Shown here piece by piece: positions 18,738 to 27,581 of a stretch of DNA of 64,000 nucleotides. Below the pieces are notes generated by a model that saw only the letters and a program-made list of their open reading frames with translations, searched no databases and had not been told where the DNA came from. The DNA comes from Ignavibacteria bacterium (GTDB taxonomy: Bacteria; Bacteroidota; Ignavibacteria; Tepidaquicellales; Tepidaquicellaceae), in assembly GCA_036262055.1 (NCBI GenBank), contig DATAJP010000001.1, forward strand, positions 1 to 64,000, written 5' to 3'. Position numbers and translations under genes: made by a program. Within the stretch, counting starts at the first letter, position 1, and each line of letters opens with the position of its first letter.

Positions 18738-21293
18738 TTACTTCAGCAGCACCATCCGTTTTGTATCCCTAAATCCTCCTGCATGGATTGTAAGGAAATA
18801 AACACCTGACGACAGATGTGTTCCGTCAAAATCTTCCGTATATAGTCCCGAAAGCCGGGTTTCATTTACAAGCGTGCTGATTAATCTTCCCGTTATGTCA
18901 TATACCCGCAGTGTTACTTTGCTTTCTTCAGGAAGCGTGAACGTAATTTGTGTTATAGGATTGAATGGGTTCGGGTAATTCTGGAATAACTGAAACATTG
19001 TTTCTTCACCGGGAATATTTTGAGGAGGTTCTTCTCTTCTGAAAATTCCTCTGCCATAAGTTGAAGTATAAATGAAAAATTCATTCATAGAAGTCAGAAC
19101 AGGTTTCATCTCGGTAACGATTGCTGCTTCGGGCATTCCTTCATTCCATCTGAACCAGCTAAATCCTTTATTGGTTGATTTATAGCAGCCCATTTCCGTT
19201 CCAAGATATAATACAGCGGAATTTTTCGGATGAACAACAAGATGAGACATTACAACGTTCGGAAGATTTCCCGAAATGTTTGTCCATGTTAAGCCCAGAT
19301 TTTTAGTCCTGTACACTTTTTTTCCTGATTCTGTTCCTGTCATAAGCGCATATGCAACATTATTATTTGCCGGGTCAGGTACTACAGATTTAATCCATAA
19401 TCCTTGCTCAAGTCCTGTTGATCGCTCAACATAAGAAGCGCCATTTGAACTGATATAAAGACGCTTTCCGGTCTCAGCGGATTCAAGCCAGACATAAACA
19501 TTTGTTCTGCTGTTTGCAGGATAATACCCGATAGAAAAGTCATAGATTTTTGCCGGCAGAGCTGCGTCATACAAAGTCCAGTTCATACCGAAATTTTCTG
19601 TTTTATATAAACCTGTCCACGAGTTTGTAAAAAGAGTTGTCGGAGATGTTGGTATTGCGCGGATTTTAGGATACTCTTCCCTCGATGCGCCTATACCGTT
19701 GCTTACATCAAACCAGCTTTTACCAAAATCCATCGTTCTTATTCTGTGGAAAGCTAAAGCTCCGCCATAATTACCAAGTGTGGCATATAGAATAATGTGA
19801 TTAAACGGGTCAAATGCAATACCTCCTCCGTCAGCAGCAGAGGGATACGCATAAATCCATGAATTACCTCCGTTGGTCGTTCCGGTAACGGCATTATCGC
19901 GTGAGCCTCCAAAAATATAGTCTCTGTTGCTTGGTGCAACATCGAAATTAGCATACTGCGTGATGGGATAAAAATTATCCGCTGTTGAAAATGATTCACC
20001 GCCGTCATTTGAGTATGATACACCCCCATCATTCGCAACCCAAACGTCTTGACCGTTAGCTCCCCACAATACTTCATGCTGGTCTGCATGAAGATTTTTA
20101 CCTGCCGTTATGTCGGTATTCTGAAACCAGTTAAGTCCTCCGTTAGTAGTATGATAGAGCCATATCCCGCCGACTAAAGCAACCTGGGGATTGGTTGAAG
20201 AGACACCTATTGCATGCACATACCACCCGAATCCGCCACCTAAAATATCACCCCATTGGGTAGGTGAAACACTTGTCCATAGAACTCCGTCGGAAGCAGT
20301 TTTGTAAACACCAAGAAGAAAATTATTATCATTTCTTCCTATCAGTGCCCATATATTATTTGGTACATTTTTACAAAGCGCTAAAGAAACTCTCCCGACG
20401 TTTGAAGTTGGCAGTCCTTGCGTTGTAAGCTTTGTCCAGTTAGTGCCTCCGTTTGTTGATTTATAAATTCCTCCTAAATTTGTTCCCCTATCCCATACAC
20501 CAATGTGAGCAATATTCGGATCTAAAGGATTGACTATAACATCAGAAACTTCACCTTCAAAATACCTTGTCCAGTTTAAACCGTTATTATCAGACCTGTA
20601 ATATCCGTTTTTTGTCGCAGCGTGAATCACACTCTGGCTGTTTGGAGCATATATTAGTCTATAAAATCCTCTTGGTGTATTTCCCATGCTGATACGCGTC
20701 CAGTTTAATCCTCCATTTGTTGTCCTATGCAATCCTGTACCGTCTAATACGTTTGGTTCGCCTGTTCCCACTATGATAATGTTGCTGTCACCGGGATTAA
20801 TTGCGAAGCTTCCGATAGCAAGACTTGACAGATTATCAGTCATTGGAATCGGGTCTGCTCCGTTTGATGCCCATAAACCTCCTGATGCAGAAGCAATCTT
20901 CAGATTGCCGTTTGTAATTTTTAAATCTAAAACTCTTCCTGTGTACTTGCGTACTCCGGTTGAATCAATCGCTGAACCGTACGGACCTAATTGCCTCCAC
21001 GGAACAATGTTTGAACTGAAATCTTTTTCATCAGGCATGTTTTCAATTTCATCCCACATTTTTAAAAGCTGTTCTTGTTCTAAATCGGCAGATTCAGGGT
21101 AATGTGTCTTACTAAAATATTCTTGTTGAAATCCCGGTGAGCCGCGAAGCTCCTGTGATTTTTTAACTTTGGTTGTTTTTAATACATCGAAAGAATTGTC
21201 GTCATTTGATGAGTCAGCAGAGAAGTAAAAAACAAAAACTAAAATGGTTAATACAGGAAATAGTATCAATAATGAATTTTTGAGCTTATTCAT
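18738..21293 (-). CDS. Large secreted Asp-box beta-propeller protein with type IX sorting domain (paralog B)
   Basis: 851 aa. Same architecture as its downstream neighbour: hydrophobic N-terminus (LLILFPVLTILVFVFYF), conserved motif RGSPGFQQEYFSKTHYPE, multiple Asp-boxes (TTNGGLNW, SDNNGLNW, STNGGTNW, TKNLGLTW, STNKGFSW) and a sorting domain with NYPNPFNP ending DTKRMVLLK. Only 28 bp separate the two genes, so they are probably one transcription unit. No catalytic residues of sialidases can be identified, so the family name does not imply activity. Confidence 0.88.
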   Translation of the reverse strand: MNKLKNSLLILFPVLTILVFVFYFSADSSNDDNSFDVLKTTKVKKSQELRGSPGFQQEYFSKTHYPESADLEQEQLLKMWDEIENMPDEKDFSSNIVPWRQLGPYGSAIDSTGVRKYTGRVLDLKITNGNLKIASASGGLWASNGADPIPMTDNLSSLAIGSFAINPGDSNIIIVGTGEPNVLDGTGLHRTTNGGLNWTRISMGNTPRGFYRLIYAPNSQSVIHAATKNGYYRSDNNGLNWTRYFEGEVSDVIVNPLDPNIAHIGVWDRGTNLGGIYKSTNGGTNWTKLTTQGLPTSNVGRVSLALCKNVPNNIWALIGRNDNNFLLGVYKTASDGVLWTSVSPTQWGDILGGGFGWYVHAIGVSSTNPQVALVGGIWLYHTTNGGLNWFQNTDITAGKNLHADQHEVLWGANGQDVWVANDGGVSYSNDGGESFSTADNFYPITQYANFDVAPSNRDYIFGGSRDNAVTGTTNGGNSWIYAYPSAADGGGIAFDPFNHIILYATLGNYGGALAFHRIRTMDFGKSWFDVSNGIGASREEYPKIRAIPTSPTTLFTNSWTGLYKTENFGMNWTLYDAALPAKIYDFSIGYYPANSRTNVYVWLESAETGKRLYISSNGASYVERSTGLEQGLWIKSVVPDPANNNVAYALMTGTESGKKVYRTKNLGLTWTNISGNLPNVVMSHLVVHPKNSAVLYLGTEMGCYKSTNKGFSWFRWNEGMPEAAIVTEMKPVLTSMNEFFIYTSTYGRGIFRREEPPQNIPGEETMFQLFQNYPNPFNPITQITFTLPEESKVTLRVYDITGRLISTLVNETRLSGLYTEDFDGTHLSSGVYFLTIHAGGFRDTKRMVLLK

Positions 21294-21367
21294 TTGTCAG
21301 GTTTAGGTTTTATGAGGATATCCGTTAGGTAATAGTTAATACGGATAATAAAAAAAGAACTGGTAAA

Positions 21368-21402
21368 AATTACATTTTTTGTAAAAAGAAAAAAATGTAA
21401 TT
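21368..21402 (-). terminator. Hairpin terminator after the L,D-transpeptidase gene
   Basis: A perfect 13-bp AT-rich inverted repeat (21368-21380 and 21390-21402) with a 9-nt loop is followed on the minus strand by TTTACC and a further T-rich stretch. It separates the transpeptidase operon from the propeller pair downstream. Confidence 0.55.
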
Positions 21403-21453
21403 CTTACTTATGTAAGGGGGTGGGTAAAAAGTGTTAATTTCTTAATATTTGAA

Positions 21454-22560
21454 TTATTTCATCAAAAACTTCTGCTGAAGTTCGCTGAAATAATATTTTT
21501 GATATTGCTCGCCGTTAGCAAGAAGCCAGTCAATTACAAAATCAAGCTCCTGTTCGGTCAAACCTTTATTAAATTCTCTTACGAATTCTGCTTTTATGTT
21601 TTCTTTGGTAGAGAGAGTTATCAGCGACGGATCATTTTCTCTTATGTTTATGTTTCTTTGATTTTCATATTTATAAACATCCTTAAACAGTTCAATGTAA
21701 TGTCCGTTCGCATCTTTATTAATATCAAATGTTTTATAAATTATCTGCACCGGAAATTTATCCACTTCTTCAAAATCATATTGCATTGTTCTTTTACTTC
21801 CAATCCAGCCGTTTAAATCTTTTGATTTTATAACTCGCCTTATCAAAAATCTTTTCATCTTATCTATGTTGTCATTATCGGTTCTTACGCAACCATGCGA
21901 CAAGCTTCTGATTTCATCATCAAGTAAATAAGGTTTATTTGTCCCGTGAAAATATCTTAAGGAATTTTCATCGTACCATACGGTAAATAATCCAAGTGGA
22001 TTTTTTGGACCCGGCGGAGTTGCTTCAAGATGCGCAAGCTTCGGGTCAGGGTCTTTCCATGTTGGCCAGTTTCTTATTCTGAACGCAGTGAAGTTTCCGG
22101 TTAGCGTTTTTGTGCTTGGCGCACCCACAACATGATTCCAGGTGTCCAAATAAATTGTATCATTTTGATAAAGCTGATAAATATTTGACTGAAACTGTGG
22201 TATGTTCAACTGCCAGAAAATTTTTGTTGTGTCAGCATTGAAATTCGGTTTAACATAATAACTCCATTCAAAGGTAAGAGATGTATCACCTTTTACTTCA
22301 TCAATTTTTACTACAGGTTTTGATTGTCGTGTGCTTAAAATTTCTTCTATTGCACTTTCGGGAATAATCGGGAAAAATTCGGTGATATGCTCCCGCATGC
22401 TGAGGTCTGCTTGTTCCTGGCTGGACGTTTCTACATAGAATCTTTCGGAATCGTTTCTCGGACTTTCTTGAGAAGCTTCTTTTATGGAATTTGCTTCCTG
22501 AGCAGAAAGCTTTGAGCAAATAATAAAAACAAATACTAAAAGGGTAATAAAATTTTTCAT
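21454..22560 (-). CDS. L,D-transpeptidase (YkuD family)
   Basis: 368 aa. Signal peptide at residues 1-21 (MKNFITLLVFVFIICSKLSAQ). The YkuD catalytic motif is SHGCVRTDN with nucleophile Cys224 and an upstream histidine in YFHG (His205). These periplasmic enzymes cross-link peptidoglycan or attach proteins to it and are insensitive to most penicillins. It is the last gene of a same-strand series behind nucleoside-catabolism-like genes with a 32-bp gap; the functional link is not obvious. Confidence 0.9.
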   Translation of the reverse strand: MKNFITLLVFVFIICSKLSAQEANSIKEASQESPRNDSERFYVETSSQEQADLSMREHITEFFPIIPESAIEEILSTRQSKPVVKIDEVKGDTSLTFEWSYYVKPNFNADTTKIFWQLNIPQFQSNIYQLYQNDTIYLDTWNHVVGAPSTKTLTGNFTAFRIRNWPTWKDPDPKLAHLEATPPGPKNPLGLFTVWYDENSLRYFHGTNKPYLLDDEIRSLSHGCVRTDNDNIDKMKRFLIRRVIKSKDLNGWIGSKRTMQYDFEEVDKFPVQIIYKTFDINKDANGHYIELFKDVYKYENQRNINIRENDPSLITLSTKENIKAEFVREFNKGLTEQELDFVIDWLLANGEQYQKYYFSELQQKFLMK

Positions 22561-22592
22561 GAGTTAATTTAAAACTTAAATATTTATAAAAA

Positions 22593-23477
22593 TTAATAAG
22601 CCATTGTATGCCAGACGGTTTTTATTTCCGTGAATTTAATAATCTGTTCGAGATTATTATTTTCGTTTTTACTGAACCAATCATGCTTATCGGAAAAATA
22701 ATATAAGCGCTTTACGTTGAGCGCGCAAAGCTCCTGAACATTTTTTATTAGTTCTTTATCCGACGTGCACAAATCAACAGCTCTGACATCAAAATGTCCG
22801 CACAAATGAGAAATAAGCTCGCTTTTTTTACCTGTAAGAATGTTAATTGTTCCTGAAGGTACATCACTTGTAGCAATTACCTCCGAAAAGCTTAACGCAG
22901 GAAGCGGATATTTTTCATTTGCAAGAATAACGCATGAGCTTCCGCTTGCAATCACTGAGCAAATTCTTGAAACAAGCGGTATGAATGATAAAGTATCCGG
23001 TAAAACTATTGCAACAATCCCGACAGGCTCAGGAATCGAAAAATTAAAATAATTATTCTGCACAGGATTCACTGTTCCGTATAATTGCATCCATTTATCG
23101 CTGAAACCTGCATAATAAATTACTCTGTCTATTGCAGCTTCAACTTCTTTCTTAGCATTTGATTTCGAAGCACCTGTCGATAAAATTATTTCTTCGATGA
23201 ATTGTTCTTTTCTTCCTTCAAGCATTTCTGCCAGACGGTATAAAATCTGTCCGCGTTCATATCCCGTTTTTGATGACCAGCTTATAAGCCCCGGCGCAGC
23301 AGCCTGAACTGCATTGCGCACATCTTTTTTCGATGCTCGTGATATGTTGCAGATTTTTTCGTTGTTTTTTGGATTTAAAACTTCAAGATAACGCTCCGAT
23401 TCCGTGCGCGCAAACTTGCCGCCGATGAACAACTTATACATTTTTGGAACGCTTAACCTTGTTGAAGTTTTTGCCAT
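22593..23477 (-). CDS. Truncated aldehyde-dehydrogenase-like protein lacking the catalytic domain
   Basis: 294 aa against ~480 for active family members. The N-terminal coenzyme-binding half is recognisable (YKLFIGGKFARTESERYLEVLNP; PEPVGIVAIVLPD; GTINILTG). The sequence then passes to a typical ALDH C-terminal end (FTEIKTVWHTM) without the catalytic domain, so the nucleophilic Cys and general-base Glu are missing. The frame is intact, so this is not an obvious recent pseudogene. It resembles the shorter non-catalytic ALDH domain known from two-domain ALDH16 proteins. It follows two purine nucleoside phosphorylase genes by 5 bp, so a structural role in a nucleoside or deoxyribose catabolic complex is possible (inference). 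Confidence 0.7.
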   Translation of the reverse strand: MAKTSTRLSVPKMYKLFIGGKFARTESERYLEVLNPKNNEKICNISRASKKDVRNAVQAAAPGLISWSSKTGYERGQILYRLAEMLEGRKEQFIEEIILSTGASKSNAKKEVEAAIDRVIYYAGFSDKWMQLYGTVNPVQNNYFNFSIPEPVGIVAIVLPDTLSFIPLVSRICSVIASGSSCVILANEKYPLPALSFSEVIATSDVPSGTINILTGKKSELISHLCGHFDVRAVDLCTSDKELIKNVQELCALNVKRLYYFSDKHDWFSKNENNNLEQIIKFTEIKTVWHTMAY

Positions 23478-23482
23478 ACCTT

Positions 23483-24325
23483 TTATAACTTATTGATTAT
23501 CTCTTCAAGAACATCATTTAAAAACTCGTTCGATTTTTTTAAAGCTTTCTTTCTGTCCTTTTCCATCTCATCATCGTTTCTTTTATCTTCCATCATAACA
23601 TCAGCAACAAGATTTCTTGTAATCAGTCCAATGCCTGCAAATCTCATTCCGCTGTGAACAGCCGCAATGTTTTCAGGAACAAGAGAATATCCGACAACAT
23701 CTGCTCCAATCTCACGATAAAATCTTGCTTCAGCATCGGTTTCGCTCGCAGGACCAATCAATCCTATATAAACACTCTCGTTAACTTTTATTTTATTATC
23801 AATCAAAACTTTTGAGGAACGGTTCAATAATTTTGAGCTGTAAGCATCGCTCATATCAGGAAAACGCACACCGATGTCGCCGTCATTTGGACCAATCAAT
23901 GGGTTATCTCCCATTAAGTTAATATGGTCATATACCAAAGTAAAATCTCCTGTTTCAAACCGCGGATTTAAATGCCCAACTTCATCCAATGAAAGAATTT
24001 TTTTGACACCGCAAAACTTTAACGCATAAATTATGTGTCCGATATCCTGCATCGAAAACCCGTCATAATAATGCAGACGGTTTTTATAGATGAGCAAATC
24101 CTGCTTTCCACACTTCGCAGTCATTATAAAATAATTTCCTGCTTCAACCGGCTTGCTGAAATTATAGGAAAGCTCAGCTAAGTCGATAACGTTATTATAT
24201 TTAATCTTTGACGGCAGGTTAATATCCCCATCAAGTATCAAAGCAGTTTCCGGTTTAAAATTTTTCGGGAAAAATGATTTTATGTAATCTGCGCTCTCGA
24301 GTATTTTATCTTTTTGTTCACCCAT
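23483..24325 (-). CDS. Divergent purine-nucleoside-phosphorylase-like protein
   Basis: 280 aa. It aligns by eye with the neighbouring PNP along its length (NRLHYYDGFS vs GRFHYYEGYS; VGHLNP vs ACGALNP; GPASETDAEARFYREIGADVVG vs GPNLETRAEYRMLRKIGADVVG). The phosphate loop GTGLGG is replaced by LDGDIN, the NAxG loop by LDEVGHLNP, and MSTIPE by YSLVPE. Several substrate-contact positions are therefore lost. It may be a pseudoenzyme partner or have changed specificity. One base separates its ATG from the PNP stop, so the two are translationally linked. Confidence 0.75.
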   Translation of the reverse strand: MGEQKDKILESADYIKSFFPKNFKPETALILDGDINLPSKIKYNNVIDLAELSYNFSKPVEAGNYFIMTAKCGKQDLLIYKNRLHYYDGFSMQDIGHIIYALKFCGVKKILSLDEVGHLNPRFETGDFTLVYDHINLMGDNPLIGPNDGDIGVRFPDMSDAYSSKLLNRSSKVLIDNKIKVNESVYIGLIGPASETDAEARFYREIGADVVGYSLVPENIAAVHSGMRFAGIGLITRNLVADVMMEDKRNDDEMEKDRKKALKKSNEFLNDVLEEIINKL

Positions 24326-24326
24326 G

Positions 24327-25127
24327 TTAAAATTTTTCGACTAATTTTTCTGTTAATAACATTAATTTTTTTTCTGCAATCTCTGCAGACTCGATTATAT
24401 GTTCAAGCAAAGCAACTTTTAAAGTATCCGGAAAACCTTCATCCGTAATAATAGAAATCCCAAGTGTTTCAATTCCGATGTTTGATGCTGTGATAATCTC
24501 AGGAATTGTTGACATCCCGACAACGTCAGCACCGATTTTTCTAAGCATTCTGTACTCCGCTCTCGTCTCAAGATTCGGACCCTGAACAGATGCATAAACA
24601 CCTTTATGAATTTCGATTCCATTTTCCAGAGCAGTTTCCTCCGCAAGATTCAGTAATCTTTCAGAAAACTGCTTAATAGGTTTGTCATCATAAAAAAACT
24701 TTGCGCCTCTCAGCGGATTTGCAAAATGAAAATTCATATATGAAGATAAAAGCATTAGTTCGGTTTTTTTGTAAGTCGGATTCAATGCACCGCAGGCATT
24801 CGAGATTATAAGATTCTTTACTCCGAATGATTTTAAAACATGAAGCGGAAACGTAACATTGTAATGTGAGTATCCTTCATAATAATGAAACCGTCCCTGC
24901 ATCGCAATTATTTTTTTGCCGGCAAGCTTGCCAAAAAATAATTTTCCGTGATGAAATTCTACTGTCGATACAGGAAAATTCGGAATCGTATCATAATCAA
25001 AAACACAGTCGGGTTCGATTTTATTTACAAGTCCGCCCAGCCCGGTTCCTAAAATTATTCCTGTTTCGTATGTATCTTTTACGGTTTGTTCTAAAAATTT
25101 ACAAGCTTCGGCGTGAATTGTGTGCAT
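24327..25127 (-). CDS. Purine nucleoside phosphorylase
   Basis: 266 aa, the trimeric (PNP/MTAP) class. Phosphate loop GTGLGG (residues 27-32), substrate motif QGRFHYYEGYS, NACGALNP, GPNLETRAEYRM and VGMSTIPEI are all in place. It cleaves purine (deoxy)nucleosides with phosphate to a free base and (deoxy)ribose-1-phosphate. The specificity-setting residue after the ISI strand reads ITD rather than the common VTN, so its preferred base is uncertain. Its ATG overlaps the divIVA stop by one base (TAATG). Confidence 0.9.
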   Translation of the reverse strand: MHTIHAEACKFLEQTVKDTYETGIILGTGLGGLVNKIEPDCVFDYDTIPNFPVSTVEFHHGKLFFGKLAGKKIIAMQGRFHYYEGYSHYNVTFPLHVLKSFGVKNLIISNACGALNPTYKKTELMLLSSYMNFHFANPLRGAKFFYDDKPIKQFSERLLNLAEETALENGIEIHKGVYASVQGPNLETRAEYRMLRKIGADVVGMSTIPEIITASNIGIETLGISIITDEGFPDTLKVALLEHIIESAEIAEKKLMLLTEKLVEKF

Positions 25128-25762
25128 TACCTCGTTTCAAAATTTTCATCAAAGGAAGTTGATGGAAAAGTTATGTCGTTGATATTTTCGTTATCATTGG
25201 AAGCTTTTCGGACAGGCTCTTCAGGAAGAATCGAGAGCGAATCTAAATGTTCATTATGCTCATCATGTTCTTGCGAAGATTTCATTTTCGCAAGCTCCAT
25301 TTTGAATATTTTCTTATTCTTCATAAAATCTTCAAACTCGTTCAGCTTGTCGGTAAGAAAACTCTTCGTTTCTTCAAGCAGTCTTTCATTTTTATTCTTA
25401 ATCTCTTCAAGCTCATGTCTTTTGTTAATTATGTCCTCGTTAACATCCTGTCCGATTTTTTTGCTGTTCAATTCAGCTTCACGGACAATCAAATCTGCTT
25501 TGCGTTTTGCGTTGTTAACAATTTCTTCTGCTAAATCCTGTGACTTAACAATTGCTTTCTGAAGTGTAAGCTCATTCTCTTTATAGATGTTTATGTCATT
25601 CGTTAAGCTTTTCACTTTTTCCATCAGGTTCTTATTCTCGACAAGAAGCTTTTCGTAATGATTGCTTACGGTTTCAAGAAACGCCTCGACTTCATTAACG
25701 TCAAATCCCCTTAAAGATTTTCTGAAATCGTTTTTCTTAATGTCCCGTGATGTTAAGTTCAT
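25127..25762 (-). CDS. DivIVA-domain coiled-coil protein
   Basis: 211 aa. The N-terminal 40 residues match the DivIVA lipid-binding domain (SRDIKKNDFRKSLRGFDVNEVEAFLE). A long coiled coil with abundant Lys/Glu/Asn heptads follows, then an acidic, histidine-containing tail (SSQEHDEHNEHLDSL). DivIVA proteins sense curved membranes and organise division or polar growth. The family is typical of Gram-positives but also occurs in several Gram-negative phyla. Cotranscribed with yggS upstream (11 bp). Confidence 0.85.
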   Translation of the reverse strand: MNLTSRDIKKNDFRKSLRGFDVNEVEAFLETVSNHYEKLLVENKNLMEKVKSLTNDINIYKENELTLQKAIVKSQDLAEEIVNNAKRKADLIVREAELNSKKIGQDVNEDIINKRHELEEIKNKNERLLEETKSFLTDKLNEFEDFMKNKKIFKMELAKMKSSQEHDEHNEHLDSLSILPEEPVRKASNDNENINDITFPSTSFDENFETR

Positions 25763-25773
25763 AGTATTTGTTT

Positions 25774-26472
25774 TTAATTATTATAATTTCTATTTCCGAA
25801 AAGATAGCTTCCGACTCTTATCATGTTCGATCCTTCTTCTATTGCTATGTCATAATCCGACGTCATTCCCATTGATAAATATTCAAACTCAGGGTTTGAC
25901 TGTTTCAAATCATCGAACAAAATCATCATGTCGCGGAAATTTTGTCTGATAATTTCTTTGTCTTCGGTTAGTGTTCCGATTGTCATCAAACCCTTTATTC
26001 GTATATTTGCAAGCTGATTAATTTCTTCAACCAGCTTTTTTGTTTCATCTGCATCGACACCCGATTTTGTTGCCTCTTCGCTGATATTAACCTGAACAAG
26101 AATATCAATCACTCGGTTAATTTTTTCGGCATGTTTCTGAATTTCACTTGCAAGTTTAACGCTGTCAACAGAATGAATCAGATAAACAAAATCAATTATA
26201 TACTTTACCTTGTTCGTCTGCAGATGCCCGATTAAATGCCAATTGACATCAAGACCTGAAAGTTCCTCTTTCTTCTTAACCAGCTCCTGAACTTTATTTT
26301 CGCCAATGTCTTTCAAGCCGCATTTATAAATCTCCGAAACATATTCCGCAGGAAACGTTTTGGTAACTGCTACGATTGTAATTTCATCAGGATTTCTGCC
26401 TGCTTTCAAGCATAAATCGGAAACATTTTTTTTCAAAGAACGATAATTTTCGGCAATAAAAGATAAATCCAT
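25774..26472 (-). CDS. yggS: YggS-family PLP homeostasis protein
   Basis: 232 aa, standard length. An alanine-racemase-like TIM barrel without racemase activity, binding pyridoxal phosphate at the lysine of VAVTKTFP. Other landmarks are GENKVQE, NWHLIGHLQTNK and LSMGMTSDYDIAIEEGSNMIRVG. It keeps free PLP at safe levels. It begins a minus-strand series that continues into divIVA, a common neighbourhood for yggS. Confidence 0.95.
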   Translation of the reverse strand: MDLSFIAENYRSLKKNVSDLCLKAGRNPDEITIVAVTKTFPAEYVSEIYKCGLKDIGENKVQELVKKKEELSGLDVNWHLIGHLQTNKVKYIIDFVYLIHSVDSVKLASEIQKHAEKINRVIDILVQVNISEEATKSGVDADETKKLVEEINQLANIRIKGLMTIGTLTEDKEIIRQNFRDMMILFDDLKQSNPEFEYLSMGMTSDYDIAIEEGSNMIRVGSYLFGNRNYNN

Positions 26473-26669
26473 TTTATTAAAATTAACCGTATTTTAAGCA
26501 ACATTCAATTTCAAAAAATAATGTTTTTCAGCTAATTTAATATAAAAAATTGTGTTTTCTATATGCTATATAATCGTTAAATTCTGTAAAATTAGTGTTT
26601 AATTGCTTTTGCTGAAATTTGTATGGGGGATACTTACGTATTTCAGGAAAAGCTGACAAGGTAAGATTA

Positions 26670-27527
26670 ATGAAAGAAAAATTATCTCTTGATGAGATAA
26701 GGCGCCGCTTTGAAAAAGTTAAGCTTATAGTTTCCGATATTGACGGCACACTCATAAATAACGAGGGTGTAATCGGCGAGGAAACTATTAAGATTATTAA
26801 AAAAATCGGCGACAAGGGTGTGAAATTTACGCTTGCAACCCAGAGGGTTCATTCGTCTGTTGTTCCTTTGGCTCAAACACTTAACATTGAAACTGCCCTT
26901 ATAACTCTTAACGGCTCATATATTGCCGATTTAAAAGGCAGCAATCCTGACAAGACTGTTATTAGCCGTAAAAAAGTTGAAAAGGCATTGAAGCTTGCAG
27001 ATAAACATTTCTGCAAAATTGCTTTATGTTATAACGACATGATTGTTTACACGGATGAAAATTCAGTCTTAAAAGATTTTATGGCAAGAATCGGCACGAA
27101 TTACGAATTGATAAGTTCTTATGATAACTATCTCGATAGCGTAATTGAGATTATCATAATGGGAAACGATAAAAGTGTCATAAAAAAAATTCAGTCGAAG
27201 ATGAATTTCCCATTTAAGATGCATTGCAATGCAAAATATTACAGGTCTCAGTCTCATAGTAAAGTTTATAATCTTGAAATAAGACGTTCAAAAATTTCGA
27301 AGAGAACAGGTCTGGAAACAATTGCTAAAAACTTAAAAATAAAGCGTGATGAAGTGGCAGTCTTTGGCGACTGGTACAATGACCGTGAGCTTTTTGATTT
27401 CGGCGGCATAAACATTGCTCTGCAAAATGCAGTTGCCGAGTTAAAGGCAAAGGCAGATTACATAACCGAGTTTTCTAATGAAGATGAAGGACTCGCAAAG
27501 TTCCTGAATCTTGTCTATAATAAATAA
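26670..27527 (+). CDS. Cof-type HAD-superfamily phosphatase
   Basis: 285 aa from ATG 26670, chosen because an AAGGTAAG ribosome site precedes it and the family core begins 20 residues later; an in-frame ATG at 26619 would add 17 residues. Motif I is DIDGT in IVSDIDGTLINNEG, motif IV is FGDWYNDRELF, and the C2-type cap lies between. It dephosphorylates small phosphorylated metabolites; the substrate is unknown. Divergent from yggS. Confidence 0.9.
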   Translation: MKEKLSLDEIRRRFEKVKLIVSDIDGTLINNEGVIGEETIKIIKKIGDKGVKFTLATQRVHSSVVPLAQTLNIETALITLNGSYIADLKGSNPDKTVISRKKVEKALKLADKHFCKIALCYNDMIVYTDENSVLKDFMARIGTNYELISSYDNYLDSVIEIIIMGNDKSVIKKIQSKMNFPFKMHCNAKYYRSQSHSKVYNLEIRRSKISKRTGLETIAKNLKIKRDEVAVFGDWYNDRELFDFGGINIALQNAVAELKAKADYITEFSNEDEGLAKFLNLVYNK

Positions 27528-27581
27528 AAATAATTTTAATTTTTATCTCTGTGCCCTCTGTGGCAAATCAAATTTCATTCT

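Noticed and set aside
22593-23477. ALDH-like gene as a frameshifted pseudogene
   Set aside because: The frame is open to a normal ALDH C-terminus with no missing piece in other frames; better described as an internally shortened protein.
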